The position numbers and the translations under genes are program-made. Under the pieces are notes generated by a model. That model worked only from the letters and a program-made list of their open reading frames with translations. It did not search any database and was not told where the DNA came from. Shown here piece after piece: positions 8,689 through 17,960 of a stretch of DNA of 64,000 nt; within the stretch, counting starts at the first letter, position 1; every line of letters starts with the position of its first letter. The stretch comes from an uncultured Porphyromonadaceae bacterium (GTDB lineage Bacteria; Bacteroidota; Bacteroidia; Bacteroidales; Muribaculaceae). The DNA lies in assembly GCA_900548875.1 (NCBI GenBank), contig URMA01000004.1, forward strand, positions 12,935 to 76,934, written 5' to 3'.

Positions 8689-9765
8689 ATGTACAATGAG
8701 AAAATTGAAGCACTCATTAATGCAGCCTTAACAGATGGAGTATTAACAGAAAAAGAAAAACAAGTACTTTTCAAAAATGCAGAAGCCCAGGGTATAGATC
8801 GTGATGAATTCGAAATGGTCTTAGAAGCACGATTACACGAAATGAAAAAAGCTGCACAAAAAGAGACAACATCTCCAAAATCTAACAAATTTGGAGATGT
8901 CAAAAAATGTCCAGCTTGCGGTGCGCTTATACAATCATTTCAAACTAAGTGCAGTGAATGTGGACATGAATTTAGTAATATTGGTGCTGTCACTTCTGCC
9001 CAGAGATTATTTGATTTACTTCAAGCTGCAGAAATGCGAAAATCAGAGCAAATTTCAGCGCATAATCAAGAAAAAGCCAGACGTCTTGAAGAATTATCGA
9101 AACGTCACAATAGCGATAGCTCTTTCACTAAAATTTTTGGAGGAAATTCACGAAAAGAAACTCAAGATGAAGAACGTGAAGATTTGATACGAGAACTCAA
9201 CAACAATTTAGCCATCATTGAAAAAAGTGCAGAACAAGAGAAGTTAGCTATTATCAAAAACTTCCCAGTACCGAATACAGGTGAAGACTTAATTGAATTG
9301 CTTGCCATGACAACAAGTAATGCATATGATAACGATGGAGTCATAGGATTAGAAGAAGAGGCATGGCTACAAAAAACAGATCAAATATATCAAAAAGTTA
9401 TTGCCTGTTCAGCTAATGACAAACCATTGTTAAAAAAAGCAACTCACATGGTTACCTCTCTTATGCGACGTTTGCCTAATCAAGCTAACTATAAACATTT
9501 CACAAAAATCCCGACTGAAATGAGGACAATATTAGAGGAGGAGTTAAAAGTTGAACGAAAACACAAACAAGAACAGAACAAACAACTGATTTTATCAGTT
9601 CTGAAAGTCTATGGCACCATTGCTTGCATTGCCTTGTTATTATGTATTATTTTCTCATATATAGAAGAGCCCAGTGTAGCAGTATTATTTTTTATTATTG
9701 CAATTATCACAGTTTTCTTGGGATACAAAGCTTTTAAAAAGAAGAAAAACGACAATCTTTTCTAA
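8689..9765 (+). CDS. zinc-ribbon membrane protein of the SPFH module
   Basis: A 358-residue protein not assigned to a characterised family. Residues 1-55 form a short helical EF-hand/TerB-like domain (ALTDGVLTEKEKQVL). A zinc ribbon follows (C74, C77, C88, C91: CPACG...CSECG), then a charged, partly coiled-coil middle (about 100-295) and two C-terminal membrane helices (about 300-325 and 330-349) ending in a lysine-rich tail. The layout recalls the zinc-ribbon/TM partners that accompany SPFH 'virion core-like' proteins in other bacteria, for example YdjG beside YdjI in Bacillus; that parallel is from domain order, not alignment. It opens the four-gene operon and lies directly downstream of the candidate invertible promoter. 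Visibly AT-rich compared with the flanking chromosome. Confidence 0.8.
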   Translation: MYNEKIEALINAALTDGVLTEKEKQVLFKNAEAQGIDRDEFEMVLEARLHEMKKAAQKETTSPKSNKFGDVKKCPACGALIQSFQTKCSECGHEFSNIGAVTSAQRLFDLLQAAEMRKSEQISAHNQEKARRLEELSKRHNSDSSFTKIFGGNSRKETQDEEREDLIRELNNNLAIIEKSAEQEKLAIIKNFPVPNTGEDLIELLAMTTSNAYDNDGVIGLEEEAWLQKTDQIYQKVIACSANDKPLLKKATHMVTSLMRRLPNQANYKHFTKIPTEMRTILEEELKVERKHKQEQNKQLILSVLKVYGTIACIALLLCIIFSYIEEPSVAVLFFIIAIITVFLGYKAFKKKKNDNLF

Positions 9766-9794
9766 TATTAAATACTAATCAAGAACTAATTACT

Positions 9795-11132
9795 ATGGGA
9801 TTATTCAGCAACAGAAGTAAGTCTGGTGGGATTCTTAATGTAATACGCTGCGACGAACAAGAATATTTAGTATGGAAATGGCGTCCAGAAGGACAAGAAG
9901 TAAATTCAACGACTCGAGAGAATTCAATCCGATACGGAAGTTCATTAAGAGTAAAAGACGGAGAATTAGCCGTTTTTGTCTACAAGCAGAAAGATGGTTC
10001 TATGCAAGACTTCATTTTGGGACCTTATGATGGAACTATTAAAACTGCAAATTTCCCCGTATTGTCAAACATTGTCGGATTGGCATTTGGAGGAGATTCT
10101 CCTTTCCAAGCTGAAATATATTTTATAAATCTAGCAGGTAATGTACAAATCAAGTTTGGAATTCCATACTTTGACGTATACGATCCGCGTTTTCTTGATT
10201 TTGGAGTACCTATGTCTGTACGAGGTACTATAACCTTTAATATTACTGATTATAAAGGTTTCATCAAACTTAACCGATTAATAAATTTCGAACTTGAAGA
10301 TTTCAAGAAACAGATAAAGGATGCCGTAACAAAATACGTCAAGCAGGTAGTAAGTAATTGTCCGTCAGACAATGGGATACCAGTACTGCAAATAGAGCGA
10401 AAAATACTTGAAATCAATGACATTGTTGCCGCTTATCTTAGCAAACGACTACAAGCTGATTTTGGAGTAAACATGAAAGGCCTTGATATAGCCAATATAG
10501 AAATTGACAAAGAATCTGATGGGTATAGAGCATTAATAGCAGTTACTGCAGAGCAAACTGCGAAAACAGTGTTTGCACAAACTGATGTCAACATACAAAA
10601 TTTGCAAGATACTCAGCGTATCAATGCGAAAAACTCAGAAGAGACATTACGCATCCAAAGAGAAGAAGCACAACGTGCCCAACGTTTACAGACAGAAACA
10701 AATTTCATGGGCGCACATGCCATAGACCAACAAACAGATGTCTTGAGAACTGCTGCTTCCAACCTTGGAGAAATGGGGAACTTAGGAAATGGAGGAATGA
10801 ATCCAGCAGGCATGATGACCGGTATGATGATGGGAACTGCCATGGGAGGACAAATGGCCAATATGATGAATCAGATGGGACATCAAGCCCAACAACAGTC
10901 CATGACACCACCTCCTCCGCCAACCTCAAATTATATGTTATATGTAAATGGAGCACAAAGTGGACCGTTTAATCTTGCCCAATTACAACAATTGGCGCAA
11001 ACAGGTCAATTTACCCCACAAACATACGTTTGGAAACAAGGAATGGCAAATTGGTTACCAGCTGAACAAATTGCAGAATTGTCAGGAATATTTGTTCAAC
11101 AAACCCCACCACCTCCTCCTGTTATGCCATAG
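9795..11132 (+). CDS. SPFH (virion core-like) protein with C-terminal GYF_2 domain
   Basis: A 445-residue scaffold-type protein. Residues about 1-290 look like the YdjI/virion-core branch of the SPFH (stomatin/prohibitin/flotillin/HflK) superfamily: the LVWKWRPEG start and the YDPRFLDFGVPMSVRGTITF core, then a helical, glutamine- and glutamate-rich segment to about 320 suited to oligomer formation. A Gly/Met-rich linker (about 325-365) and a proline run lead to a GYF_2 (DUF4339) domain at about 380-433 (GPFNLAQL, TYVWKQGMANW). A second proline run ends the protein. It has no signal peptide or clear TM, so it probably assembles on the inner face of the membrane. It follows the zinc-ribbon gene by 29 bp. 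Confidence 0.88.
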   Translation: MGLFSNRSKSGGILNVIRCDEQEYLVWKWRPEGQEVNSTTRENSIRYGSSLRVKDGELAVFVYKQKDGSMQDFILGPYDGTIKTANFPVLSNIVGLAFGGDSPFQAEIYFINLAGNVQIKFGIPYFDVYDPRFLDFGVPMSVRGTITFNITDYKGFIKLNRLINFELEDFKKQIKDAVTKYVKQVVSNCPSDNGIPVLQIERKILEINDIVAAYLSKRLQADFGVNMKGLDIANIEIDKESDGYRALIAVTAEQTAKTVFAQTDVNIQNLQDTQRINAKNSEETLRIQREEAQRAQRLQTETNFMGAHAIDQQTDVLRTAASNLGEMGNLGNGGMNPAGMMTGMMMGTAMGGQMANMMNQMGHQAQQQSMTPPPPPTSNYMLYVNGAQSGPFNLAQLQQLAQTGQFTPQTYVWKQGMANWLPAEQIAELSGIFVQQTPPPPPVMP

Positions 11133-11181
11133 ATATACATAATTAATAAGTAAATATATAAACAATTCATATAATTTTAAT

Positions 11182-11526
11182 ATGGACGATAACAGCTTTT
11201 CTTCCATCGATCGACTTATGGAGTTTGGTATGAGCATGGGCATTGCACAACAAATGATAAACACCATGAATCAATCTTTAAATTCGATGTATGTTCCCAA
11301 CGCAGGTCAAAAAATAAGTCCAACAAAAAATGGATACTATATCATCATTGACAATCGTCAATTAGGTCCACTTAATGAGGATGAAATTTCCATTTTAGCA
11401 AAAAATGGCCGCTTGTCAGAAAATGATTTTGTGTGGAAGGAAGGAATGACTGGTTGGCGATTGGCAAAAGAAATTCCAGAAATATACAAATATATAATTT
11501 TATACTACAAACCATATGAAGATTGA
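11182..11526 (+). CDS. stand-alone GYF_2 domain protein
   Basis: A 114-residue protein. The C-terminal half (about 49-105) is a GYF_2/DUF4339 domain of the kind that ends the preceding SPFH protein: the YYIIIDNRQLGPLNEDEI and FVWKEGMTGWRLA segments align by eye with YMLYVNG...GPFNLAQL and YVWKQGMANWLPA. The first 45 residues are Met/Ser-rich and otherwise featureless. GYF-type domains bind proline-rich peptides, so it may bind the proline runs of the SPFH protein; that is inference. It overlaps the next gene by 11 bp, which implies translational coupling. Confidence 0.8.
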   Translation: MDDNSFSSIDRLMEFGMSMGIAQQMINTMNQSLNSMYVPNAGQKISPTKNGYYIIIDNRQLGPLNEDEISILAKNGRLSENDFVWKEGMTGWRLAKEIPEIYKYIILYYKPYED

Positions 11527-11866
11527 CTTTATAAACACGATTATAAGTTGCTGTTTAACTGCTCTTTTGACATATATATGCTATTCAATATGTAAGTATA
11601 CTGAATTCCAAACACTGCTTATCATCGGCTCTTCTATAATTTTTATCCTATTGTCTATACCATCAATAGCTATAAAAATTCCCAATTATTCCAGGACTTC
11701 TATTTTACTTAAAATCACATCTGTAATATTTTGGAGTATAGCTATCATTACAAACATTATTTTTGCACTTAGCAATTTTAGCAATTCTTCATATATTATT
11801 ACAAACGGAATAATACTAATATTGTTTATTTTAACATATTCATCTATATATCGAACTAAACAATAA
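11516..11866 (+). CDS. small integral membrane protein of the SPFH module
   Basis: 116 residues, almost entirely hydrophobic, with four predicted membrane segments (about 5-25, 33-52, 65-87 and 95-112) and no recognised family. It starts inside the last codons of the GYF_2 gene and is the last gene of the operon; a bidirectional terminator follows at once. It is very AT-rich, as are its three partners. It could anchor the SPFH/GYF_2 complex in the membrane, which is inference only. Confidence 0.7.
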   Translation: MKIDFINTIISCCLTALLTYICYSICKYTEFQTLLIIGSSIIFILLSIPSIAIKIPNYSRTSILLKITSVIFWSIAIITNIIFALSNFSNSSYIITNGIILILFILTYSSIYRTKQ

Positions 11867-11870
11867 CACT

Positions 11871-11926
11871 AAAAACGTCAGAACCCCAAGTGTTTGAAAA
11901 AGGCATTTGGGATTTTGACGTTTTAT
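11871..11926. terminator. bidirectional terminator at the right edge of the island
   Basis: AAAACGTCAGAACCCCAAGTG pairs, with three mismatches, with CATTTGGGATTTTGACGTTTT. A-run on one side and T-run on the other serve both converging operons. Confidence 0.8.
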
Positions 11927-11968
11927 ATTATCAGTTGGCGGAAGTGGACGGAGCCGCTCCCGTGGGGA

Positions 11969-13165
11969 CTATACTTCCAAGTCGCCGTTGATGATTTCGT
12001 GCCAGGGCAGACCTTGGATGTTGAGCTGTTCCATGAACGGATCCGGATCGAACTCTTCCACATTCCATACGCCCGGACGCTTCCAAAGGCCCTTTAGGAA
12101 CATCATTGCACCAATCATGGCCGGAACACCGGTCGTGTAGCTTACGGCCTGCATGCCGGTTTCTTCGTAGGCGGCATGGTGAGAGCAGTTGTTGTAGACG
12201 TAGTAGGTCATCGGTTTTCCGTCCTTACCCTTACCGCTGATGCGGCAGCCGATGGATGTTTCGCCGGTATAGTTGGCTCCCAACTCCTTCGGATTAGGCA
12301 ACACGGCCTTCAGGAACTGGATAGGCACGATTTCCATGCCATTGTAGACAATCGGCTTGATGCTTGCCATGCCGATGTCCTGAATCACGCGCAGGTGTGT
12401 GAGGTATTCCTGTCCGAAAGTCATCCAGAAACGTGCGCGTTTCAGTGTCGGGTAGTTCTTCACCAGGCTTTCCAGCTCTTCGTGATACATCAGATAGGAT
12501 TCGCGCGGACCGATGTTCGGATACGTAAGCGGCTTGTGAACCGACAGCGGGTCAGTTTCCTTCCATTCGCCGTTTTCATAGTATTTTCCGCGTTGTGTAA
12601 TCTCACGGATATTGATTTCCGGATTGAAGTTGGTGGCGAAAGCCTTGCCGTGGTTACCCGCATTGCAGTCCACAATGTCGAGATGCTCCATTTCCGAGAA
12701 ATAATGTTTGGCGGCATAAGCGGTATATACGCCCGAAACGCCCGGGTCGAAACCGCAGCCGAGAATTGCCGTCAAACCGGCCTTTTCGAAGCGGTCCTTA
12801 TACGCCCACTGCCAGCTATACTGATATTTGGCTTCATCAAGCGGCTCATAATTGGCCGTGTCGAGATAGTTTACACCACATTCCAGACAAGCGTCCATAA
12901 TTGTCAAATCCTGATAAGGAAGCGCCACATTGATGACGATATCAGGTTGGTGTTTCTTGAACAGCTCAACCAGTTGCGGCACGCTGTCGGCATCAACACA
13001 GTCGGTCACGACATTGTCCTTGCCGATGGCTTTTGCAATATCGTCGCATTTGACCTTTGTGCGCGAAGCGAGTACAATCTCGTTGAACACATCGGGATTC
13101 TGGGCACATTTGTGCGCCACTACGGTACCTACACCGCCAGCCCCAATAATTAAGACTTTTGCCAT
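11969..13165 (-). CDS. saccharopine dehydrogenase family protein, probable carboxynorspermidine/carboxyspermidine dehydrogenase
   Basis: A 398-residue NAD(P)-dependent enzyme with an N-terminal Rossmann motif (VLIIGAGGVGTVVAHKCA, residues 4-21) and the saccharopine-dehydrogenase C-terminal fold. In Bacteroidales, proteins of this length and sequence type act as carboxy(nor)spermidine synthase, condensing aspartate semialdehyde with putrescine or diaminopropane in spermidine formation. The partner decarboxylase is not in this window, so the assignment rests on family knowledge. It lies 55 bp after mgtE in the same direction. True lysine-pathway saccharopine dehydrogenase is less likely in this group. 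Confidence 0.85.
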   Translation of the reverse strand: MAKVLIIGAGGVGTVVAHKCAQNPDVFNEIVLASRTKVKCDDIAKAIGKDNVVTDCVDADSVPQLVELFKKHQPDIVINVALPYQDLTIMDACLECGVNYLDTANYEPLDEAKYQYSWQWAYKDRFEKAGLTAILGCGFDPGVSGVYTAYAAKHYFSEMEHLDIVDCNAGNHGKAFATNFNPEINIREITQRGKYYENGEWKETDPLSVHKPLTYPNIGPRESYLMYHEELESLVKNYPTLKRARFWMTFGQEYLTHLRVIQDIGMASIKPIVYNGMEIVPIQFLKAVLPNPKELGANYTGETSIGCRISGKGKDGKPMTYYVYNNCSHHAAYEETGMQAVSYTTGVPAMIGAMMFLKGLWKRPGVWNVEEFDPDPFMEQLNIQGLPWHEIINGDLEV

Positions 13166-13220
13166 TTTCTATTAAAATATGAGTTAAACGTAGTTTGAAT
13201 TATTTTCTCTCTTTTACATG

Positions 13221-14570
13221 TTACATCAACGCCGTGCACACGCCCATGTAGATCATCATGCCGATAATGTCGTTGGTGATGGTGATAAACGGACCAGTGG
13301 CAATGGCAGGGTCAACTTTCAGCTTCTCCAGCGTCAGCGGTACGAATGTGCCGAAAATGGCGGCAAACATGACCACGGCAAAGAGCGACACCGATACGGA
13401 AATCGTTGTCTGCATGGTGGGATGGAAGAAGAAAAAGTTGTAGGCAAACACCAACAGCGAAATGATGCAGGCATTGATCAGCGCCACGCCCATTTCCTTG
13501 AAAATCTGCTTGGCGGAATTGCGCAGTTCCAGCGAACCGTTGGCAAGACCCTGCACCACAATAGCCGACGACTGAATGCCGACGTTTCCGCCCGTACCGC
13601 CGATAAGCGGGATGAACAGCGCCATGGCGGGATTCATCGCCAAATTTGACTCGAAATTTCCCAGAATCAGCGAGTTCGACAAACCGCCAATCATACCGAT
13701 GAGCAGCCACGGCAGGCGCGCCTTGGTCTGGTCGAGGAGTTTGTCGCTGGTTTCAACGTCGCTCGAAAGACCGGAAGCCAACTGGTAGTCGCGTTCGGTC
13801 TGTTCACGAGCCTCATCCATTACGTCGTCGAAGGTAATCCGGCCTACAAGACGTCCGATGGAGTCAACGACCGGCATCACAGCGAGATTATATTTTTCAA
13901 AGTCAAGCACCACATCGTCGATCGGGTCATCGGCCTTCACATAGAAGGGGTCGGTGGTCATCACATGTTTAATTTTGGAGATCGACGGGTGGGTAATCAG
14001 TTTTTTCAACGGAAGAATGCCGCGGAGCTTGTTGTCGTCGTCCACAACATAGACATTGAATATCTCGTCCATATCCTCGGCCTGCTCACGCATGCGCTTT
14101 ACGCATTCGGGCATGCTCCAGTTTTCATTGACGACAATCATTTCCGTGCCCATGATACTGCCGGCAGTACCCTCGTCGTACTTCATCAGGTCGATAATCG
14201 AACCGGCCTGTTCCACGTCGTCCACGTGGGAGAGCACCTCTTCCTGGTCCTCCTTGTCGAGTTCCTGAATAAGGTCGACGGCATCGTCGGTATCCAAGTG
14301 TTCGACAAAGTGCTTGGCAATATCCTTGTTCGGAATGTTTTCCAGCAATTGGTGGCGGACATCTTCGTCCAACTCCATCAACGTGTCGGCAGCCATATCG
14401 CCGTCGAGCAGCGACAGTATGAATTCAGCCTCCGGATATTCCAGATGCTGTATGAGTTCCGCAATGTCAGCAGGGTGGAAGTCTTTCAGCAACTCACGCA
14501 CCTTTTCGCTGTCGGACTTCGATATCAGATCCTCAATTTCGCTGAGAAATTCTTCAGTAAACTCTTTCAT
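13221..14570 (-). CDS. mgtE: magnesium transporter MgtE
   Basis: Mg2+ channel of the inner membrane. 449 residues in the standard order: an N-terminal helical MgtE_N superhelix (about 20-125), paired CBS domains (about 130-255) that sense cytosolic Mg2+, a connecting helix, then five TM helices (about 285-449). The pore motif GGTGGNVGIQSSAIV is clear. The start overlaps no other gene; the preceding rsmA stop is 3 bp away, and the AAAGGAG in the last codons of rsmA is an unusually good Shine-Dalgarno for this phylum. Probably co-transcribed with rsmA. Confidence 0.97.
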   Translation of the reverse strand: MKEFTEEFLSEIEDLISKSDSEKVRELLKDFHPADIAELIQHLEYPEAEFILSLLDGDMAADTLMELDEDVRHQLLENIPNKDIAKHFVEHLDTDDAVDLIQELDKEDQEEVLSHVDDVEQAGSIIDLMKYDEGTAGSIMGTEMIVVNENWSMPECVKRMREQAEDMDEIFNVYVVDDDNKLRGILPLKKLITHPSISKIKHVMTTDPFYVKADDPIDDVVLDFEKYNLAVMPVVDSIGRLVGRITFDDVMDEAREQTERDYQLASGLSSDVETSDKLLDQTKARLPWLLIGMIGGLSNSLILGNFESNLAMNPAMALFIPLIGGTGGNVGIQSSAIVVQGLANGSLELRNSAKQIFKEMGVALINACIISLLVFAYNFFFFHPTMQTTISVSVSLFAVVMFAAIFGTFVPLTLEKLKVDPAIATGPFITITNDIIGMMIYMGVCTALM

Positions 14571-14573
14571 AAC

Positions 14574-15344
14574 CTACTCTCCTTTCAACAGATTGGTCAA
14601 ACGGATAAATTCAGCCACCGAAAGCTGTTCGGGGCGCTTGTTGAAAATTTCGTCGGCAAGCACTTCAGGATTTTTGGCCAACGAACGCAAGGAGTTGCGA
14701 AGAGTCTTGCGGCGCTGTCCGAAAGAAATCTTGACAATGCTTTTAAACATGGCCTCATCACAGCCCAATTCGCGCACATTGTTGCGCACCAGACGGATAA
14801 CTCCCGACTTGACCTTTGGAGGCGGATTGAACACATGTTCGGAAACCGTAAACAGATACTCAATGTCATACCACGCCTGCAACAGCACCGACAGGATGCC
14901 GTAAGTCTTGGAACCGGGACCGGCGGCAATACGCTCCGCCACTTCTTTCTGAAGCATACCGCTACAGCACACTACCTGGTCACGATAGTCGAGCACCTTA
15001 AAAAAGATCTGCGACGAGATATTGTAGGGATAGTTGCCAATGATACAAAATTGCCCACTATACATGGAGGCAAGATCCAGCTGAAGGAAGTCCTCACCAA
15101 TCACTTTCCCCTCCAATTCGGGGAAATGGGCGTGGAGATAATCCACCGACTCCCTGTCGAGCTCCACCACTTTCAAGTCGTGGCCCTTTGCCAACAAATA
15201 CTGGGTAAGCACTCCCATGCCCGGTCCAACTTCCAGAACAGGTGTACCTACATAATCCTTCAACGTATCGGCAATACGCTCTGCAACTGACAAGTCCGTT
15301 AGGAAATGCTGACCTAAGAACTTTTTGGGTTTTACTTTCTGCAT
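14574..15344 (-). CDS. rsmA: 16S rRNA (adenine1518-N6/adenine1519-N6)-dimethyltransferase
   Basis: RsmA/KsgA dimethylates two adjacent adenines in helix 45 of 16S rRNA late in small-subunit assembly, using SAM. 256 residues, family-normal. The SAM-binding LEVGPGMGVLTQYLL motif is at about 37-51, the acidic ribose-binding residue is in VVELDRE, and the catalytic N-[IL]-P-Y-type motif appears as GNYPYNISS. The C-terminal helical domain carries the usual FGQRRKTLRNSL segment. First gene of a probable rsmA-mgtE operon, divergent from the flippase-like gene at 15747. Confidence 0.97.
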   Translation of the reverse strand: MQKVKPKKFLGQHFLTDLSVAERIADTLKDYVGTPVLEVGPGMGVLTQYLLAKGHDLKVVELDRESVDYLHAHFPELEGKVIGEDFLQLDLASMYSGQFCIIGNYPYNISSQIFFKVLDYRDQVVCCSGMLQKEVAERIAAGPGSKTYGILSVLLQAWYDIEYLFTVSEHVFNPPPKVKSGVIRLVRNNVRELGCDEAMFKSIVKISFGQRRKTLRNSLRSLAKNPEVLADEIFNKRPEQLSVAEFIRLTNLLKGE

Positions 15345-15540
15345 TACAGTGTCCTTGTTTTAAAAAGACAAGAAGGAATAAATTCCTTTGAATTTCACAC
15401 ACATTAGTTGCGCGCCCTCCTCCGAGCATAGCCTTCAGAGAAAAGCACTGTTTGTACAGCCGGCAATCCGGAATTTGTTAGAATGCCGCCGCCGTTTTTC
15501 AGATAATGCCTCGACTGAACAAAAGGAAATCCGACAATGT

Positions 15541-15722
15541 CACCTTTCCTTTTCTCTCAACTTGCACCATCTTTGTAGAAGATAGGATACGCCTTGGCAT
15601 AAAACTCAAACAAGTTTGGTTTTCTGCACTCGGCTTTCACTATCTTTTAATAACATAGGCTGCGTTTCGGAAAAGAAAATTGAGCAAGCTCTTTCCTTTT
15701 CCCTCAACTTGCACTATCTTTG
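15541..15722 (+). repeat. promoter-bearing tandem repeat (three units)
   Basis: Three units of about 55-70 bp. Each ends in CTCNACTTGCA(C)(C/T)ATCTTT or the variant CTCGGCTTTCACTATCTTTT, and they are separated by GATAGG(C/A)NNCGNNTCGG-like spacers. Each unit holds a different hairpin, for example CAAAC-AAGTTTG near 15608. The last copy supplies TATCTTTG (15715-15722) as the promoter of the next gene. With the plain sequence at 15345-15540 it fills the 402-bp gap between rsmA and that gene. Confidence 0.75.
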
Positions 15723-15746
15723 CAATTCGCAAAGATAATTAATATT

Positions 15747-16772
15747 TTGGAAAAATTCAACATTAAAAAGCAGATTGGAAATGTCTTCAGAATAGGCATT
15801 CCATTAGCCATTGGAGTTGGTTTGTTCTACTGGCTATACACAAATATGGACGTCAACGAAGTAAAGAATATTCTTCGTTACAATGTCAACTATTTCTGGA
15901 TAGCCTTGATGATGGTTATCAGTACGTTCAGTCATATTTTCCGGGGCTACCGCTGGCAACTGCAACTGCGTGCACTGGGCATCAATGCCCCTGCCAACGC
16001 ACTGGTGGCATCGATATTCGGAACGTATGCCGTCAACCTGATTTTTCCGCGTCTGGGCGAAGTGTGGCGATGCGGCTATATCGCACAGCGTGAAAAGGCT
16101 CCTTTCACGAAAGTTGTGGGCTCAATGGTTGCCGACCGCCTTTCGGATTCCGTGACGGTGCTGGTGCTGACGTTCATAGCCCTGCTTTTGGCCGGTCCGG
16201 CTTTCGACAAGTTTTTCGCCACCTTTCCGCAAGTGAAGGAAAGCCTGTGGCACATTGTCACATCTCCGACCGTGTGGACAGCACTGATTGTCGCCGCAGT
16301 GGCGATTGTGTTGATTTTCCGCTTCAGCAAGTCAAACAAGATCATAATGAAAATAAAGGGGATGGTGTCCAATATCTGGCAAGGTATCTACGGAATCACC
16401 CAAATGGACGGAAAATGGATGTTCCTGCTCTACACAGTACTCATTTGGGGCTGCTATTTCATCCAGCTCTACGTCTGCTTCTTTGCCTTTGATTTCACCA
16501 GTGGCCTGAGCATCGTTGCGGCACTGGTCTGCTTCGTGCTGAGCAGCATCAGCATGGGCATACCGACCAACGGCGGCCTGGGGGCATGGCACATCGCCAT
16601 CATCTTCGGACTCTCGCTCTACGGTGTAGGACAATTCTCCGTCGAGAACCCCGACTCGCAGGCTTCCGCCTTTGCCATGCTCGTTTGGGGCTCACAAACG
16701 CTCCTGCTGATAGCGTTAGGCATCTATGCCTTTATTTTCATCACATTCGAAAAAAAGCGTATGAACAAGTAA
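15747..16772 (+). CDS. flippase-like / lysylphosphatidylglycerol synthase TM-domain protein
   Basis: Polytopic inner-membrane protein of the LPG_synthase_TM (UPF0104, YbhN/AglD2-like) family, whose members are linked to lipid or polyprenyl-lipid translocation. About eight hydrophobic helices; typical motifs are FRGYRWQLQLRALG, FPRLGEVWRCGYIA and SMGIPTNGGLGAWH. The start is placed at TTG 15747. The frame is open from TTG 15720, but that codon lies inside the TATCTTTG promoter box, upstream of any transcript it would make. No ATG occurs before residue 34. About 342 residues from this start. It is followed after 15 bp by a TM-anchored protein of unknown function. Confidence 0.85.
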   Translation: MEKFNIKKQIGNVFRIGIPLAIGVGLFYWLYTNMDVNEVKNILRYNVNYFWIALMMVISTFSHIFRGYRWQLQLRALGINAPANALVASIFGTYAVNLIFPRLGEVWRCGYIAQREKAPFTKVVGSMVADRLSDSVTVLVLTFIALLLAGPAFDKFFATFPQVKESLWHIVTSPTVWTALIVAAVAIVLIFRFSKSNKIIMKIKGMVSNIWQGIYGITQMDGKWMFLLYTVLIWGCYFIQLYVCFFAFDFTSGLSIVAALVCFVLSSISMGIPTNGGLGAWHIAIIFGLSLYGVGQFSVENPDSQASAFAMLVWGSQTLLLIALGIYAFIFITFEKKRMNK

Positions 16773-16787
16773 AAACAGAAAGGGAAA

Positions 16788-17339
16788 ATGGCAATTATAC
16801 TGAATGACAGCTTCGAGGAAGACGAGTCGAAGCAGACGGAAACGGAGCCTTCACCACAGAAGGACGAGCCGGAAAAGAAAGGGAATGATGCCGACGACAA
16901 CGAGGACGACATATATATCCGCCCCACATCGAAACGAAGACGCGGAAAAACAATCATCACGGTGCTCATCACTGCAGCTGTCGTTCTGGCCGGAGTTTTC
17001 ATCTACGATGCCTTTTTCAGGGAAATCGTGAAGGACGGATGCGTTCGGGGATATATCCTGAAAATCGAACAGGCCAACAACACGTTCGATTCCTACGAAG
17101 CTGTAATGGTGCTCGACTATCCGCAGGAAATAAACGACAGCACCACGCTCATTTTCAACTTTTCCACACAAGACTACGAGACGGCAAAAAAGCTCTACCG
17201 CTCGATGAAAAGCGACAGCCTGGTGGTACTGAACTACAAACGGTACAACAACCGCGTATTCTGGAGAGGGAAAACCAATGTCATTGCCTTTAAAGCCGAG
17301 TGCGTAAAGCCGACCCCCAAGTCAAGAAAAAAGAACTGA
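16788..17339 (+). CDS. single-TM protein of unknown function
   Basis: 183 residues. An acidic, lysine-rich N-terminal tail (about 1-48) is followed by a basic patch (SKRRRGK) and one membrane helix (about 53-73, TVLITAAVVLAGVFIYDAFF). A globular outer part of about 105 residues is rich in aromatic and beta-prone sequence (YEAVMVLDYP, DSLVVLNYKRYNNRVFWRGK). I do not recognise a family. It lies 15 bp after the flippase-like gene and is probably co-expressed with it. The topology suggests a periplasm-facing domain held in the inner membrane. Confidence 0.75.
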   Translation: MAIILNDSFEEDESKQTETEPSPQKDEPEKKGNDADDNEDDIYIRPTSKRRRGKTIITVLITAAVVLAGVFIYDAFFREIVKDGCVRGYILKIEQANNTFDSYEAVMVLDYPQEINDSTTLIFNFSTQDYETAKKLYRSMKSDSLVVLNYKRYNNRVFWRGKTNVIAFKAECVKPTPKSRKKN

Positions 17340-17770
17340 CGTATAAAAATACAATAGGAGCAACACTTCGTATTGCCCCTATCATTATCAAGTGCTAAGC
17401 ACTGACATAACTTCCCCCTGTTTCCCAACAGAGAAAAGGGTTGATATAATAGTGATTGGTTTTGTTACCCTAAATTAATCCTTTTTATAATATTGAACAA
17501 GCATACACCTGTTTTTTTACGAAAAAATACAGAAAGCATAGACTAAATCAAGAAAAAAGTTAGAAAAACCACACCGTCCGAAGAACACGACAAAGCCGCC
17601 GGGCAATTTCCACCAAGATTCCATATCCACGCTGACAATGACGTCACAAAGCAGGCAGACGTTCCGGCCCCCAATATTTCTAACATACGGCAAAAATCAT
17701 TAGCAATAAATATTCAAGAATAACAATATAAAATACAGTCACGTTTTCCACAATCAAGCAAGCGAAAAAG

Positions 17771-17956
17771 AAAAAAGCCGATCGACTCTTCGACCGGATT
17801 TAATTCTTTGTTGCTTACAAGAAGCAACTCTTTTTACAAACCTAACATAAAACCATTTTTACACTGCATTACGTTTCACAACGGAATGAGTATTTAATAC
17901 TCCATATTTATTTTCGTAGTGTTAACCATTATTGAAAGTGTTATCTTAACTTTCAC
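17771..17956 (-). ncRNA. structured small RNA, copy 1 of 3
   Basis: The minus-strand promoter TACCTTTG is at 17961-17968. The transcript would run about 185 nt to a terminator at 17797-17771 (CCGGTCGA...TCGATCGG, then TTTTTT). In order it shows a 5' hairpin TGAAAGT...ACTTTCA, the conserved ATAATGGTTAACACTACG and ATATGGAGTAT, a hairpin capped by CGTT-GTGA-AACG (GNRA loop), the conserved AATGGTTTTATGTTAGGTTT, and a GTTGCTT...AAGCAAC hairpin. Base pairs in the variable stems are kept across the three copies although their sequences differ, which supports a folded RNA. Function unknown. Confidence 0.75.
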
Positions 17957-17960
17957 ATCA

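Noticed and set aside
7243..11866. Island as an integrated prophage or conjugative element
   Set aside because: No structural, packaging, relaxase or mating gene, no tRNA at the edge and no flanking attachment duplication that I can see; the recombinase sits next to a promoter switch instead.
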